From Cupriavidus metallidurans CH34 (lineage in GTDB: Bacteria; Pseudomonadota; Gammaproteobacteria; Burkholderiales; Burkholderiaceae): a stretch of 64,000 nucleotides of DNA. Below the pieces are notes generated by a model that worked only from the letters and a program-made list of their open reading frames with translations, did not search any database and was not told where the DNA came from. Where the stretch lies: the NCBI RefSeq assembly GCF_000196015.1, contig NC_007973.1, positions 1,798,001-1,862,000 of the forward strand. The letters run 5' to 3'. Made by a program: the position numbers and the translations under genes. This document shows positions 7,907-17,061 of this stretch, piece by piece (the stretch's first letter is position 1; each line of letters opens with the position of its first letter).

Positions 7907-8902
7907 ATGTATCAAGAACACACCAATGACCGCGAGATTGTTGTCATGAGGAGCGCACGCAGTATTCGGACCTCACGTTCTGCTTGCCTGGCAGTGATCG
8001 TTGCGATTGCATGCCAGTTTGTGGCAGATATTGGAGGATCGCCCGCTCGAGCAGCCGAGTCGGGCAATGACGCCGCGTCAGCCAAGCCTGCTACACACGC
8101 CGAAACCGTCCTCATCCCGGCGCCTGGTATGGGCACGTTCGGCGGCACGGTCGACATGCACGCGGATTTGTTCAAGCCCGATGGCCCGGGTCCCTACCCG
8201 GTGCTCATTTTCTCCCACGGCCGCGCACCAGACCGGCTTGCGCGTGCCGGGCTGAAGCACCCCATCCAGGAATGGCACGTCCGGTATTGGCTGGAACACG
8301 GCGTAGCCGTGCTGGCGCCCGTCCGCGTTGGATATGGCGAAACGGGGGGGCCGGATCGAGAGAACAATGGCGCAATCTTCGACGCTTCGGGCCGTTGTAC
8401 AAGCAAGCCAGACTACGCAAACGTGGCCATGGCGCTGAACGATGCCACCCTGACCACCATCAACTGGGTTCGGAGCCAACCTTGGGCAGACGGCAACCGC
8501 ATAGTCCTGGAGGGCCGCTCGATGGGCGGGTTCGCCAGCGTGGCAGCTGCAGCCAGCCGGCCTGATGGGGTAGTTGGGTACATCAACTTTTCGGGTGGGG
8601 CAGGTGGTTCACCGGACCGCTCGCCGGGGCACAGTTGTGACCCGGACCAGATGCGAGAGGTGATGGCCGAATTCGGTAAGCGAGTGACCCTGCCTGGTCT
8701 ATGGCTGTATGCAAGGAATGACCGGTACTTCGGCGCTGAGGCTCCGCTCGGCTGGTATGCCGCGTTTGCAGCCGGCGGCAGTCCCGCGAAGCTGATCAGT
8801 GTGCAAGAGGTACCTGGCAGGGACGGGCATCTCCTGCTTTCCTATGGTCAGGAGTTCTGGCTTAGTGACCTGGACGCATTTGTGAAATCTCTGGGCTTGT
8901 AG
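7907..8902 (+). CDS. Secreted alpha/beta-hydrolase (dienelactone-hydrolase-like)
   Basis: A 331-residue protein. The ATG at 7907 has AGGAG 6 nt upstream; an in-frame ATG at 7946 is the alternative and places the basic, hydrophobic signal segment (ACLAVIVAIACQF) right at the start. The nucleophile elbow is GRSMGG, with a later acidic region (YARNDRYF) and a C-terminal His in GRDGH, giving a plausible Ser-Asp-His triad. PVLIFSHGRAPDR would form the oxyanion region. It would hydrolyse an ester or lactone in the periplasm; the substrate is unknown. It stands alone between the insertion sequence and the permease relic. Codon use is G+C-rich, so the change from the fimbrial region occurs at the insertion sequence. 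Confidence 0.8.
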   Translation: MYQEHTNDREIVVMRSARSIRTSRSACLAVIVAIACQFVADIGGSPARAAESGNDAASAKPATHAETVLIPAPGMGTFGGTVDMHADLFKPDGPGPYPVLIFSHGRAPDRLARAGLKHPIQEWHVRYWLEHGVAVLAPVRVGYGETGGPDRENNGAIFDASGRCTSKPDYANVAMALNDATLTTINWVRSQPWADGNRIVLEGRSMGGFASVAAAASRPDGVVGYINFSGGAGGSPDRSPGHSCDPDQMREVMAEFGKRVTLPGLWLYARNDRYFGAEAPLGWYAAFAAGGSPAKLISVQEVPGRDGHLLLSYGQEFWLSDLDAFVKSLGL

Positions 8903-9053
8903 CACTGCGGTTCCGCTCGTGCCCTGGTCAACGCCAGCGCTCACAGCACACATATCCAGGTGCAGGTGAATCTGAAAGCCGCGCCGGCCGAGTCTGACAG
9001 ACAGAGCTTTCTGGGGCGAGATTCGTCGGGGGAGTCCGCTACAACGAGGACCA

Positions 9054-9085
9054 TGCGATAAACCGATGATCGAAAATTTATCGCA
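9054..9085. repeat. Perfect 9-bp inverted repeat with 14-nt spacer
   Basis: TGCGATAAA (9054-9062) and TTTATCGCA (9077-9085) are exact complements. They lie in an otherwise featureless 220 bp between the hydrolase and the permease relic. It could be an operator for a regulator that once controlled the permease gene. It lacks a T-tract, so terminator function is unlikely. Confidence 0.5.
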
Positions 9086-9122
9086 ACAGTTCTGAATAAA
9101 GATGCAATAGGAATACACACCG

Positions 9123-9365
9123 CTGGTGTACCTGGTCATTGCCGTTCCCAAACTGCGGATGCGTGCCAAGGCCGATGCGGAGACTCGGAACATGCCTGTG
9201 CTCATGTGGCTCTACCCGTGGCTCACATGAGCAGGCATCCTGATCGTCATCGGCATGCTAGCGGCTCTGTTCCTTCGCCCCAATCACCGCATGGAGGTCA
9301 CGGCAACAGCCGGGCTCGCGGCCATCGTGCTCGTAGCCGCGAGTGTTGCACGCAATGGCGGCTGA
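9123..9365 (+). pseudogene. C-terminal relic of an APC-family amino acid permease (GabP-like)
   Basis: This frame gives LVYLVIAV...KLRMRAKADAETRN, then a tryptophan-rich PVLMWLYPWLT, then a TGA at 9228-9230 where a Trp codon (TGG) is expected. It continues AGILIVIGMLAALFLRPNHR to a second stop at 9363-9365. This is the last transmembrane hairpin of amino acid permeases of the GabP/AnsP type. The first ~380 residues are missing and no start lies upstream. It is therefore a truncated relic with an added nonsense mutation, ending 3 bp from the convergent phaC stop. Confidence 0.75.
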
Positions 9366-9368
9366 GAC

Positions 9369-11087
9369 TTACTCGACCCTGACCTTCACGTACCGGCCGG
9401 GCGCGGGTTCGATAGGCTGGAATCGGCTGTCGCCGAGCTTCGCCGGCGCCGCCTTTTGCTTGCCGCCGTGACGCTTGAGCCAGGCGCTCCAGTGCGTCCA
9501 CCAGCTTCCGGGCGTGGACTGTGCGGAAGCGAGCCAGTCCTCGGCATGATCTCCCTGCGCGCCGGCGCTCCAGTAGCCGCGCTTCTGCTTGGAGGCCGGA
9601 TTGATGACACCGGCGATGTGGCCACTTTCGCCCAGCACGAACTCGCTATCGCCACCGAGCAGTTGCGTGCTGCGATAGGCTGACTGCCAGGGGACGATGT
9701 GATCTTCCTTGGTCGCCAGGATGTAGCTCGGCACCTTGATCTTGCCCAGGTCGATCGAATGCCCGCACATCGACAACTCGTCGCGTTTGCATAGCCGGTT
9801 TTCCAGGTACATATTGCGCAGGTACCACGCGTACATGGGGCCGGGCAGGTTGGTCGCATCGGCGTTCCAATAGAGCAGGTCGAACGCCGCCGGCGATTTT
9901 CCCTTCAGGTAGTTGGTGACGACGTACGGCCAGATCAGGTCGTTGGGTCGCAGGGTCTGGAAGACGAAGGCCAGTTCCTTGCCGGAGTAAATGCCACCGT
10001 TGCCAATGGTCTGCTCGCGCGCCACGACAGTGGCTTCGTCGAGGAAGAAACCGAGGTCACCCGGGTCGGTAAAGTCGAGCATGGTCGTCAGCAAGGTCAT
10101 GCTGGCCACCATGTCTTCACCGCGTGCCTCCTGGACGGCCAGCGCCGAGGTCAGCAGCGTGCCGCCGACGCACCAGCCCAGCGCGTTCACCTGGCTTGCG
10201 CCACCGATGGCACGGCTGACCTCGAGCGCCTTGATGACACCTTCCACATAGTCGTCCCAGGTGGTATCGCGCATGTCTTCCTGCGGATTGCGCCACGAAG
10301 TGACAAAGACCGTGTAACCCTGTTCGCAGGCAAAGCGGACGAAAGAGTTCTCCGGCTGGAGATCGAGGATGTAGTACTTGTTGATGCAAGGCGGCACGAT
10401 CACCAGCGGGCGCGACATCACCTTCGATGTCAGCGGCTTGTACTGGATCAGCTGCATCACATCGCATTCGAACACCACAGCGCCTTCGGATGTGGCGACG
10501 TCACGGCCCACCTCGAACGCCGACTCGTCGGTGATGGCGATGCGCCGCTGGCGCATGTCCTCGACATAGTTCACGAAGCCGTTCAAGAGGCTTTCACCGT
10601 TGGTCTCCAGTGCGAGCCGGATTGCTTCCGGGTTGGTTGCCAGGAAGTTGGACGGGCTCATGGCATCGACGAGTTGCCCCAGGAAAAAGGTCAGCTTACT
10701 CTTGTCGTCGTCGTCCAGATGGATCGACTCGGCCAGTTCGGCAAGCGTCTTGGCATTGAGCAGATAACCTTGCTTGAGCATCCGGTACCACGGGTTCTCG
10801 TCCCAGTCCTTCACCGCGAACCGGCGGTCCGGTTTTTGGTCGGCACCGGCCTGGCCGAATGCCGAGGCCAGTATCGAAAACTGACCTTCAAGGTGCCGGA
10901 AGCCGGACTGCATCAGGCGGGGCATGTCGATGCCGCTGGGCAGGTAGCGCGGGTAGGCGAATAGATCCGCGAGCGTCGTCAGCGGCGAGGGAAAACCGCT
11001 CAGCAGCGGATTGGCATGCGGTGTCGGCACAGGCATTGGAGTTCTCATGGCGAATGGCGTGTTGTTTCGGGCGGATGCGCGGCTCAT
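9369..11087 (-). CDS. phaC: Class I poly(3-hydroxyalkanoate) synthase
   Basis: A 572-residue PHA synthase, close to the ~590 aa typical of class I enzymes. It polymerises (R)-3-hydroxyacyl-CoA into PHA at the granule surface. The lipase-like box is GWCVGG with catalytic Cys306. The other triad residues are Asp462 (EDHIVPW) and His490 (GESGHIAG). The N-terminal ~90 residues are variable, then WDENPWYRMLKQGYLL and NFLATNPEA match the PhaC_N domain. The start ATG overlaps the phaJ stop (ATGA), implying translational coupling. No phaA or phaB lies nearby, so this is probably an accessory synthase fed by phaJ from fatty-acid oxidation. Confidence 0.95.
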   Translation of the reverse strand: MSRASARNNTPFAMRTPMPVPTPHANPLLSGFPSPLTTLADLFAYPRYLPSGIDMPRLMQSGFRHLEGQFSILASAFGQAGADQKPDRRFAVKDWDENPWYRMLKQGYLLNAKTLAELAESIHLDDDDKSKLTFFLGQLVDAMSPSNFLATNPEAIRLALETNGESLLNGFVNYVEDMRQRRIAITDESAFEVGRDVATSEGAVVFECDVMQLIQYKPLTSKVMSRPLVIVPPCINKYYILDLQPENSFVRFACEQGYTVFVTSWRNPQEDMRDTTWDDYVEGVIKALEVSRAIGGASQVNALGWCVGGTLLTSALAVQEARGEDMVASMTLLTTMLDFTDPGDLGFFLDEATVVAREQTIGNGGIYSGKELAFVFQTLRPNDLIWPYVVTNYLKGKSPAAFDLLYWNADATNLPGPMYAWYLRNMYLENRLCKRDELSMCGHSIDLGKIKVPSYILATKEDHIVPWQSAYRSTQLLGGDSEFVLGESGHIAGVINPASKQKRGYWSAGAQGDHAEDWLASAQSTPGSWWTHWSAWLKRHGGKQKAAPAKLGDSRFQPIEPAPGRYVKVRVE

Positions 11088-11524
11088 TGCTCGCGTCGTT
11101 TTGCTGACGTCGGCATGATCAGGGCGTCACCGTCGACCACGACCTTGTCCTGGACCATGCAGACCGTGCTGAGCGCGACACGCCGTTTCTCCGGTTGGAG
11201 ATCCGTGACCGTGACCGTCACGTGCACGGTTTCACCAGGCTTCACCGGGGCCCTGAAGCGCAGGTTCTGGCTCAGGTAGATCGATCCCGGGCCGGGCAGG
11301 CGACTGGCCAACGCTGCCGAGATCACGCTGGCCGTCAGCATCCCGTGGGCGATGCGCCCGCCAAACGGCGTGGTCTTCGCAAAGTCTTCGTCGAGATGGA
11401 TGGCGTTGTTGTCGCCGGAGGCCGTCGCGAACAACTCGATATCGGTTTCAGTGATGGTCTTGGCGTAGCTTGCGGTCATGCCAAGCTGCAGGTCTTCGTA
11501 GTCATAGCCATTCAGGGTGTTCAC
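11084..11524 (-). CDS. phaJ: (R)-specific enoyl-CoA hydratase, MaoC-like
   Basis: A 146-residue hot-dog-fold hydratase. The motif SGDNNAIHLDEDFA supplies the catalytic Asp and His of the MaoC/PhaJ family, followed by the usual GRIAHGML. It converts trans-2-enoyl-CoA to (R)-3-hydroxyacyl-CoA, linking beta-oxidation to PHA. I chose the GTG at 11524 because AAGGAG lies 7 nt upstream. A frame open to 11668 exists, but its extra residues are Arg-rich and unlike the family. It overlaps phaC by the ATGA arrangement, forming a two-gene operon. Confidence 0.9.
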   Translation of the reverse strand: MNTLNGYDYEDLQLGMTASYAKTITETDIELFATASGDNNAIHLDEDFAKTTPFGGRIAHGMLTASVISAALASRLPGPGSIYLSQNLRFRAPVKPGETVHVTVTVTDLQPEKRRVALSTVCMVQDKVVVDGDALIMPTSAKRREQ

Positions 11525-12133
11525 GAGGTCTCCTTGATAGTGTTGAAAGCTGTTCGGGCGCCAGATCCAGGCGATACCCGCACGCCGGCGCGCGCGGCGC
11601 CGGGTATCGTTCAATGGTTGGTCGCGGTGTGTAGCCTGATCCCGCGCCCCAATGGGTGCGTGCCCCATCTTCAGTGCATGGAGCGCGCGTGCAGACTGTG
11701 TCGGGGACTAACGGACGATCGGTTCTTCATCCCCTGCAATGCGGGGTCTGCATATTGATCGACGATCCGGGCGCATTCACATGCGGAATGTCCGGGCGTG
11801 TGTCGTGGACGGGGTCGCTGACGGGGGCGCTCAAGCATGGACCAAACATGGATTCAAGAGCCCCCCCAGCATAGGTGGGCAACTGGCGATCGACTTTGCA
11901 TGGACAGCCAGGGCGTTGACATTTCGTGCCATGCCATCCATGCATAGCGATGGAAATGGAGGGCGCGTTACCCGTGGCAGCGGGGTTGCCCACCCAATTT
12001 CAGACGTTTCCGGTCTGAATGCCAAACGTGAGGGGAGTACAGATTTACCACGACGTTTGTAACATTACCCAGATGTCGCCCCGACGTCTCTGCAAGCCAC
12101 TAAAATCGCGGCACTTCTCTCTGGTGACTAACA
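11525..12133. other. Divergent intergenic region, phaJ versus DUF2339 gene
   Basis: About 600 bp with no supported gene. It holds the phaJ-side dyad, a GGACCAA half-site (11839-11845) and a second dyad, TTCAGAC-N7-GTCTGAA (11999-12019), about 115 bp upstream of the rightward gene. A TAAAAT hexamer near 12102 may be a -10 element for the DUF2339 gene, but no good -35 partner is visible. Confidence 0.45.
11572..11609. promoter_or_regulatory. Dyad in the phaJ upstream region
   Basis: CGATACCCG (11572-11580) and CGGGTATCG (11601-11609) are perfect 9-bp arms around a G+C-rich 20-nt spacer, about 50-85 bp upstream of the phaJ start. It is placed as an operator or leader hairpin of phaJC. No T-tract follows on either strand. 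Confidence 0.4.
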
Positions 12134-15100
12134 ATGCTCTGGATACTTGGCTTGATCGGCCTGATCGTGGGGGCCTCGGTTTGGGGCGGTGAAGGCGCTG
12201 TCGTCGGCGCCGCCGTTGGGGCAGCGCTGGGTTGGGTGCTACGGGAAAACGCCCAGCAGGACGCGTTGCCCGTGCGCAAAGGCGAGGGACCCTCGCTGGC
12301 GCAGCGGGTTTCCGCCTTGGAGCGCGAGGTAGCGGAGCTGAAGCGAGCGCTTGGCGCGGCCGGAGCCGGGTATGCGAATGGCGCCGTCGACTCGGAGACT
12401 TCCGACTATTCTGAGACAGTGCGGTCAGAGGTGCCAGAGCGGCCGCCGGTGATCCCCGTCCCGGCGAGCCATAGCGCCGTCGCCGCCACGGCGGTTTCCG
12501 CCGTTCCTATTCCCGTGGCAGCGGCACCGGGCTCTGCACCAGCCCCAATGTCGCGCACTCAGGTTGTCAGCCACCAGGACGTGCCAGAGATTGTGCCTGT
12601 ATCGGCGGCCTCTCCCAGGCCGGCATCGTCGAGCGATATGCCCTTCGTCGTGGCATCGGATATTGATTTTGCCAAACACCTTTTCCGGGAAGCGCTCGAC
12701 TGGCTGCTGGGTGGCAACAGCGTGGCGCGCGTTGGCATCCTGATTCTTTTCTTCGGCGTCGCATTCCTGCTCAAGTACGCGGCAGACAACAGCATACTGC
12801 CCGTGGAGTTCCGACTCGCGGGCGTGTGCCTGGGCGCGGTCGGGCTGCTCGCATTGGGCTGGCGCTTGCGCACCCGGCGCCCGGGATACGCGCTGGCGGT
12901 GCAGGGCGCGGGGGTGGGCGTGCTCTATCTCACAGTATTTGCCGCAGCCCGGCTCTATGACCTTCTGCCGGCCGGCGCGGCTTTCGCGCTGATGGTATTG
13001 GTCTGTGGTCTCGCGGCGGGGCTGGCGATTTTGCAGAATGCCTCGGTGCTGGCAGTGACGGGAAGCGCAGGCGGCTTTCTCGCGCCGGTGCTCATTTCCA
13101 CGGGCGGCGGCAGCCACGTCATGCTGTTCAGCTACTACGCGCTCCTCAATACCGGAATATTCGTGATCGCCTGGTTCCGTGCCTGGCGTGTGCTGAATCT
13201 GCTCGGCTTCGTCTTCACGTTCGGTATCGCCACACTGTGGGGCGTGCTCAGCTACAAACCGGCGCTGCTTTCCACCACCGAGCCTTTCCTCATCCTCTTT
13301 TTCCTGCTGTATACCGGTATTGCCTTGCTGTATGCGCTGCGTCGATCCGTCCAGCTCACCGGATACGTGGATGGAACGCTGATATTTGGGACGCCGCTGG
13401 CAATGGCGGGCCTGCAGGCAGCGCTGATGCGTGGCACGCCTTTCGGCATGGCATGGAGTGCAGTGGCGATGGCGGCGTTCTACTTCGCGCTGGCGGCCGG
13501 ATTGCTGCGGCACCGCCAACGGTTGGGCCTGCTGTTCGATGCACTGCTTGCCTTGGGCGTCATCTTCGCAACGCTCGCGATTCCGCTTGGATTCGACGGC
13601 CGGACCACGTGTGCGGTGTGGGCGCTGGAAGGTGCGGGTGTCGTGTGGATCGCCATGCGCCAGCAGCGCCGACTGCCACTGTGGTGTGGCCTGCTGCTGC
13701 AGTTCGCCGCTGGCTTTGCATTCCTTGCCGGGGCGCTTGGCGACACCGAACCGGGCGCGTGGCCGGTATTCAATGCCCGCTATATCGGCACGATGCTACT
13801 GGCGTTGGCGGGGTTCTTCAGCGCGTGGTGCCTGCTCGCGCGCGAGCAGGTCCGTACCTGGGTGCCTTTTGTTCAGGAGTGGGGTCTGATGGTGGCCCTG
13901 TGGGGCGTGTGGTGGTGGCTCGGCGGCGGTGTTTTCGAGATATGGCATTGGCACGTCGAGCAGGGCTGGTCCGTTCAGGACTTGCTGCGTGGCTGGCTGC
14001 TGTTCGCCGTGCTGTCGGCATGGCTGGCGCATCTTGGTAGCCGCGCCGCGGATTGGCCGTTGGCAGGTTTTCCTGCACTGGGGTTGACGCCGGTGCAGGC
14101 CTTGCTGTGCATCGCGAGTTGCGCCGTCTGGACTGGGCCGCCGCTGGGCGGCAGCGGTCTGCTGACATGGCCCCTGGCGTTCGTGGCCAGTTGGTGGCTG
14201 CTCAAACGCCAGGAGGCAGCCCATGCCGACACTTGGCTTGCGCCGCTGCATACACTGCTTTTCCTGACCCTGTGCGTGTTGCTCTCGGATGAAGGCTACT
14301 GGCGGTTGCGCGCGTTCGTGCCCGAGGGCGCCTGGAGCTGGGCCGCCTGGACATTCGGTCATGGCTGCTTGCTGGCGGTGCTCGCCGGTGCTGGATTGCG
14401 ACTGCACTGGCCGGTGCGCCGTTTTGCGCGGGCCTACCTGCTGTGGGCAGCGTTGCCGCTGGCCGCGCTGCTATGGATCTGGTCGCTCGCAAGCCTCGTC
14501 AGCGACGGCGCGGCGGACCCGCTGCCATTTGTGCCATTCCTGAATCCGCTGGATGTCGGGCAGATGCTCGTTATCGTCGCGCTGGTGCTGTGGCGCAGGC
14601 GTGTGCTGGCGCTTGAGCTTGCCTCGCAGCCGCGAGGGTTGGAGTACGCGGCGCTCGGAACAGTATTCCTGTGGCTGAACGCCGTGCTGCTACGCACCCT
14701 GCATCATCACTTCGGCGTGCGTTACGCCGTGCCGGAGATTCTGGAGTCGTTGAACCTGCAACTGGTGTTCCTGGCAGGTTGGGGCGCCATCGTGCTTGCC
14801 GCACTCTGGCGTGTGCGCGAGCCCGCCGTGGTGCGCGTCGCGGCGTTTGCCAGTGCACCGCTGGTCCTGGTTATGCTGCTGTGGTCGCTCTACGCGAACC
14901 TGACGCAGCCGGGCACATTGCTGGGACGCATCCCGCTGCTCAATCCGCTTGATCTGATCATGTTGCTGACCTTTGGCGCGGCAGTGCTCTGGTGGTTGCG
15001 CGCGCCGGTGGCCGGTTTGCCAGTGGATCTGCATACACGCGCGGCAGGGGCGCTGGGCGCGGGGATCGTGCTGATTTGGCTGAATGCGGTACTGCTTCGC

Positions 15101-15415
15101 ACGCTCCACCATTGGCAAGGCGTCCCCTATACCCTGCATGACCTGGCAGGCTCGACGCTGGTGCAGGCGTCACTGTCCGTGTTCTGGACCGTACTGGCGC
15201 TCCTGGCCATGCTGGTGGCGACCCGGCGCGCCGTGCGGTCGCTCTGGCTGGTCGGTGGTGGATTGCTGGCAGTGACAGTGATGAAGATGTTCCTGGTCGA
15301 CCTGTCTTTCCTCTCGGGTGTGGCCCGCATCGTCTCTTTCATTGCGGTCGGAGGATTGCTGCTCCTGATTGGCTATCTATCACCCATGCCGCCTGCGGCA
15401 AAGGAGGGCGTGTGA
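12134..15415 (+). CDS. DUF2339 multi-spanning membrane protein
   Basis: A 1093-residue integral membrane protein. It starts with a glycine-zipper-like segment (GLIVGASVWGGEGAVVGAAVGAALGWVL), then a short coiled coil (LAQRVSALEREVAELKRAL) and a Pro/Ala linker to about residue 165. WLLGGNSVARVGILILFFGVAFLLKYA then opens the DUF2339 domain with some two dozen predicted transmembrane helices. The short motif NAVLLRTLHH occurs twice near the C-terminus, suggesting internal duplication. The function of the family is unknown. The start has GGTGA about 10 nt upstream. It overlaps the next gene by a GTGA junction, so the two are an operon and probably act together. Confidence 0.88.
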   Translation: MLWILGLIGLIVGASVWGGEGAVVGAAVGAALGWVLRENAQQDALPVRKGEGPSLAQRVSALEREVAELKRALGAAGAGYANGAVDSETSDYSETVRSEVPERPPVIPVPASHSAVAATAVSAVPIPVAAAPGSAPAPMSRTQVVSHQDVPEIVPVSAASPRPASSSDMPFVVASDIDFAKHLFREALDWLLGGNSVARVGILILFFGVAFLLKYAADNSILPVEFRLAGVCLGAVGLLALGWRLRTRRPGYALAVQGAGVGVLYLTVFAAARLYDLLPAGAAFALMVLVCGLAAGLAILQNASVLAVTGSAGGFLAPVLISTGGGSHVMLFSYYALLNTGIFVIAWFRAWRVLNLLGFVFTFGIATLWGVLSYKPALLSTTEPFLILFFLLYTGIALLYALRRSVQLTGYVDGTLIFGTPLAMAGLQAALMRGTPFGMAWSAVAMAAFYFALAAGLLRHRQRLGLLFDALLALGVIFATLAIPLGFDGRTTCAVWALEGAGVVWIAMRQQRRLPLWCGLLLQFAAGFAFLAGALGDTEPGAWPVFNARYIGTMLLALAGFFSAWCLLAREQVRTWVPFVQEWGLMVALWGVWWWLGGGVFEIWHWHVEQGWSVQDLLRGWLLFAVLSAWLAHLGSRAADWPLAGFPALGLTPVQALLCIASCAVWTGPPLGGSGLLTWPLAFVASWWLLKRQEAAHADTWLAPLHTLLFLTLCVLLSDEGYWRLRAFVPEGAWSWAAWTFGHGCLLAVLAGAGLRLHWPVRRFARAYLLWAALPLAALLWIWSLASLVSDGAADPLPFVPFLNPLDVGQMLVIVALVLWRRRVLALELASQPRGLEYAALGTVFLWLNAVLLRTLHHHFGVRYAVPEILESLNLQLVFLAGWGAIVLAALWRVREPAVVRVAAFASAPLVLVMLLWSLYANLTQPGTLLGRIPLLNPLDLIMLLTFGAAVLWWLRAPVAGLPVDLHTRAAGALGAGIVLIWLNAVLLRTLHHWQGVPYTLHDLAGSTLVQASLSVFWTVLALLAMLVATRRAVRSLWLVGGGLLAVTVMKMFLVDLSFLSGVARIVSFIAVGGLLLLIGYLSPMPPAAKEGV

Positions 15416-16740
15416 TCCGCAGCGTTGGATTCTGCTGGCTCTGCATGTGCCTGCTGCTTGCTCCGCAGGCACATGCAGAGCGCTTCGTGGTGGAGACATT
15501 CACCGCGGCACCGTACTTCACATTGACACTCGATGCGCGCGTCTACACGCACGCGCGCGGCGGACTGGCCGATCTGCGGGTACTCAACGGCGCGGGTGAG
15601 GCGTTGCCCTACGCGTTGGCGGTGCCTCGGGCCGAAGCTGTGCCGATGCGCACGTTGCATGATGTGCCGTGGTTTCCCGCGCCGGCCGCCGCGTCTAACC
15701 GTGCCGAAAGTGGGCTGGGTGTTGTGATCGGCGCCGACGGCACCCTGCATGCCGCCGGTCAGGCGCCGGGGGCGAAGACAACGGCCGACTGGTTGCTCGA
15801 CCTGAGTCGCCTGACAGAACCCGCCGCCGCAGTCCAGCTCGGTTTGGGGGACAGCGATTTCGAAGGGGCGGTGGCGGTACAGGCGAGCGACGATCTGCAA
15901 GCGTGGCAGCCGGCAGGCACGGCCCGCATTCTGCGTGTAAGCCGTGGGGACAGCCAGCTCTTGCAGGAACGTATTGCCCTTGAGGCAAGGCGTACCCGCT
16001 ACCTGCGGCTGCAATGGCAAGGCGCTGCACCAGAGGTAAAAGGCGTGCAGGTGGAGACGGTGACCGCCCAACCCGCGCCTCCCGCGCCTCTCCAATGGAG
16101 CCAGGGTGTGCCTGGCGTGCCGGATCAGGCAGGTGGTTACTCATTCGATCTTGCCGGCCGCTTCCCGGTGGAACAGGTGCGCGTGGGACTGCCGCAAGTC
16201 AATACCATCACACAGGCCACGCTTTGGTCGCGGCGAGATGCGCAGGCCCGGTGGGAGCATGTGTCGGATCTGCGTCTGTTTCGCTTGTCCGGACCCAACG
16301 GAGAGCAGGCGAACGAGTCAGTGACGGTGCCTCGCAATGACGACCGATACTGGCGCCTGAGCGTGGATCCTCGGTCAGGCGGGCTTGGTGATGGGCGCCC
16401 CCTGCTGTTCGTGGGCTGGCAGCCCGCCGAACTGACTTTCGTGGCACGTGGCGCGCCGCCTTTCCAGGTGGTGGTGGGTGAGGCCACCGAAGGCACGGTG
16501 CGCCTGTCCAAGGCCGACCTGCTGGCAGGTACGACACCCGCTATCGGCCAGGCACGGCTGGGCACGATGCAGGCATCGCCGGCGGGGCTGGTATCGCCAC
16601 AGGTACCTCGACGTGAGGCATGGCGCAAGGCAGTGTTGTGGGCCGCATTGGTGGCGGCCGTGATGGTGCTGGGGGCGATGGCCTGGTTCCTGCTGCGTCA
16701 GTCGGGCAGATCGGACGAGAAGGGTGGTGCCGGCCACTAA
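15412..16740 (+). CDS. DUF3999 family periplasmic/inner-membrane protein
   Basis: A 442-residue protein with a signal peptide (CWLCMCLLLAPQAHA). It has two repeated beta-sandwich-like regions (DWLLDLSRLTEPAAAVQLGL and YSFDLAGRFPVEQVRVGLPQ) reminiscent of discoidin/carbohydrate-binding folds, and one C-terminal transmembrane helix (AVLWAALVAAVMVLGAMAWFLL). This matches DUF3999, which usually accompanies DUF2339. The GTG start overlaps the upstream stop and has a full AAGGAGG. The bulk would face the periplasm. The role is unknown; pairing with a polytopic protein suggests envelope or sugar-polymer work, but that is inference. Confidence 0.85.
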   Translation: MIRSVGFCWLCMCLLLAPQAHAERFVVETFTAAPYFTLTLDARVYTHARGGLADLRVLNGAGEALPYALAVPRAEAVPMRTLHDVPWFPAPAAASNRAESGLGVVIGADGTLHAAGQAPGAKTTADWLLDLSRLTEPAAAVQLGLGDSDFEGAVAVQASDDLQAWQPAGTARILRVSRGDSQLLQERIALEARRTRYLRLQWQGAAPEVKGVQVETVTAQPAPPAPLQWSQGVPGVPDQAGGYSFDLAGRFPVEQVRVGLPQVNTITQATLWSRRDAQARWEHVSDLRLFRLSGPNGEQANESVTVPRNDDRYWRLSVDPRSGGLGDGRPLLFVGWQPAELTFVARGAPPFQVVVGEATEGTVRLSKADLLAGTTPAIGQARLGTMQASPAGLVSPQVPRREAWRKAVLWAALVAAVMVLGAMAWFLLRQSGRSDEKGGAGH

Positions 16741-17061
16741 GGAGAAGGCAAGCTTTGACGGGGTGATTTGCCGCTTCGCATCATGGGGGTCATTCTTGGT
16801 GCTTGGGGTCACGGCAGGACTTCCTCTCCGAAACGGATCTGCGCCGCGACGTACTGGAGAGAGCCAGCATCGGGACGTTGACTCCAGTCAAGAAGTCCAG
16901 GGCGGTGCGGGGATACTGTAACTAAATCGATTCAGTTTACGAATCGAGAAACGCTCCCCGCATGTCGTGCCGGTATCTCGTGCCTGAAGGCATAGGAACG
17001 CTGCCAGTTCGACAATCGGTCGTGCGTATGCAAACCGATTCGCCCTCAACCCAAGACCTCT
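16741..17061. other. Upstream region of the universal stress genes
   Basis: About 320 bp without a gene. It holds an FNR-like palindrome (16878-16891) and a second perfect dyad, TCGATTC-N7-GAATCGA (16927-16947). No T-tract terminator for the preceding operon is seen. Confidence 0.45.
16878..16891. promoter_or_regulatory. FNR/Crp-family-like palindrome upstream of usp
   Basis: TTGAC-TCCA-GTCAA is a perfect palindrome differing from the FNR consensus TTGAT-N4-ATCAA by one symmetrical base per arm. It lies about 170 bp upstream of the first universal stress gene. Universal stress genes in several proteobacteria are FNR/ANR-controlled, and an FNR homologue is encoded at 34542-35276. Confidence 0.4.

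Noticed and set aside
12425..13519. Long minus-strand frame opposite the DUF2339 gene
   Set aside because: Arg/Gln/His-rich composition typical of antisense G+C-rich frames; opposite a well-supported membrane protein.
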